Source of the DNA: Gemmatimonadota bacterium
GTDB lineage: Bacteria > Gemmatimonadota > Gemmatimonadetes > Gemmatimonadales > Gemmatimonadaceae
Length of the DNA stretch: 11,854 nt
Direction: 5' to 3'
Assembly: GCA_003222065.1 (NCBI GenBank)
Contig: QHUV01000029.1
Span: forward strand, 1-11,854
Below, piece by piece: positions 11,450 through 11,854 of this stretch. Both the position numbers and the translations under genes were made by a program. The notes below the pieces were generated by a model. The model was not told the origin of the DNA. It saw only the letters and a program-made list of their open reading frames with translations, and made no database searches. Within the stretch, counting starts at the first letter, position 1. The number at the start of each line of letters is the position of its first letter.

Positions 11450-11854
11450 ATGGGCTTCTCATATAATCCAGCAATCCGATCGCTCGGCGTGCGGAGCGGT
11501 GCGGAGCGCGCGACGCTCGTACGTCGCACCTATGCGCTCGTTCTTGCCAGCATCGTCGTTACGATCCTCGGCGCCGGCTTCGCGGTTACCCAGCCGAGAC
11601 TCATTACTACTGTCTGGCAGCATCCCTTCATCACGTTCCTCTGCGCGCTCGTGCCGCTGTGGATGGCGATGCGCAATCATCGCACATTCCCGCAAAACCT
11701 CGGCTTCACGTTCCTCTTCACGTTCATCGAAGGGATCTGGATCTCCCCGCTCTTGATGCTGTACGAGCGGATGCAGCCGGGCATTATCGGGCAAGCGGGA
11801 CTTCTCACGCTCACGACGTTCGGCGTATTGTCGCTGTACGCCGTGTTCAGCCGG
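11450..11854 (+). CDS. Bax inhibitor-1/YccA family membrane protein (5' part)
   Basis: ATG 11450 opens a frame that runs without stop to the window end (135 codons), so the gene is cut on the right. The protein begins MGFSYNPAIRSLGVRSGAER, then a first transmembrane helix (YALVLASIVVTILGAGFAV), a second (PFITFLCALVPLWMAM), the FTFLFTFIEGIWISPLLMLY segment and a fourth near LLTLTTFGVLSLYAVF. The F-T-x-x-E-G-x-x-x-S-P-L segment is typical of BI-1/YccA (UPF0005) proteins, seven-helix membrane proteins some of which act as pH-dependent calcium leak channels or modulate FtsH proteolysis. The family's conserved C-terminal aspartates are beyond the window. It is separated from the DUF4097 operon by a likely terminator. 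Confidence 0.88.
   Translation, partial: MGFSYNPAIRSLGVRSGAERATLVRRTYALVLASIVVTILGAGFAVTQPRLITTVWQHPFITFLCALVPLWMAMRNHRTFPQNLGFTFLFTFIEGIWISPLLMLYERMQPGIIGQAGLLTLTTFGVLSLYAVFSR

Overview
This is high-GC DNA from a free-living bacterium, most likely a Gemmatimonadota member or relative. That reading is an inference from gene families: a secreted-protein remnant with a VENQ...DMNV...VTGN core, a 102-residue membrane protein with an ERISEGQRFATKLLSER tail, and above all an ECF sigma/anti-sigma pair followed by several DUF4097 proteins. There are no rRNA or tRNA genes, no CRISPR array, and no insertion sequence. Eighteen coding regions are supported, two of them cut by the window ends.

Left part (2-4334). 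After the 3' end of one plus-strand gene, nine genes run on the minus strand. In transcription order they are: an unknown 151-aa protein; an unknown 171-aa protein that appears to start at CTG; a 65-aa basic protein; a 102-aa membrane/coiled-coil protein; a GNAT acetyltransferase; a DUF3565 protein; an FRG-domain protein; a barstar-family protein; and a 72-aa acidic protein with the EESFPASDPPSW motif. The run from the GNAT gene to FRG is tightly packed (a 3-nt gap, a 4-nt overlap, an 18-nt gap).

Middle part (4335-6514). A divergent intergenic region with a strong hairpin and a perfect 16-bp palindrome precedes a plus-strand membrane protein that also appears to start at CTG. It converges on a minus-strand L,D-transpeptidase, which is divergent from a HAD phosphatase of the phosphoglycolate phosphatase type.

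Right part (6606-11373). This is the most interesting unit: an ECF sigma factor, a translationally coupled zinc-finger transmembrane anti-sigma factor, and four paralogous exported DUF4097 proteins built from short SGD/VNG beta-strand repeats. The fourth copy is a probable lipoprotein that has lost about five repeats. The natural model is an envelope-stress or surface-sensing regulon in which the sigma factor drives exported beta-solenoid proteins; no function has been assigned to this arrangement to my knowledge. The window ends inside a Bax inhibitor-1/YccA family membrane protein gene.
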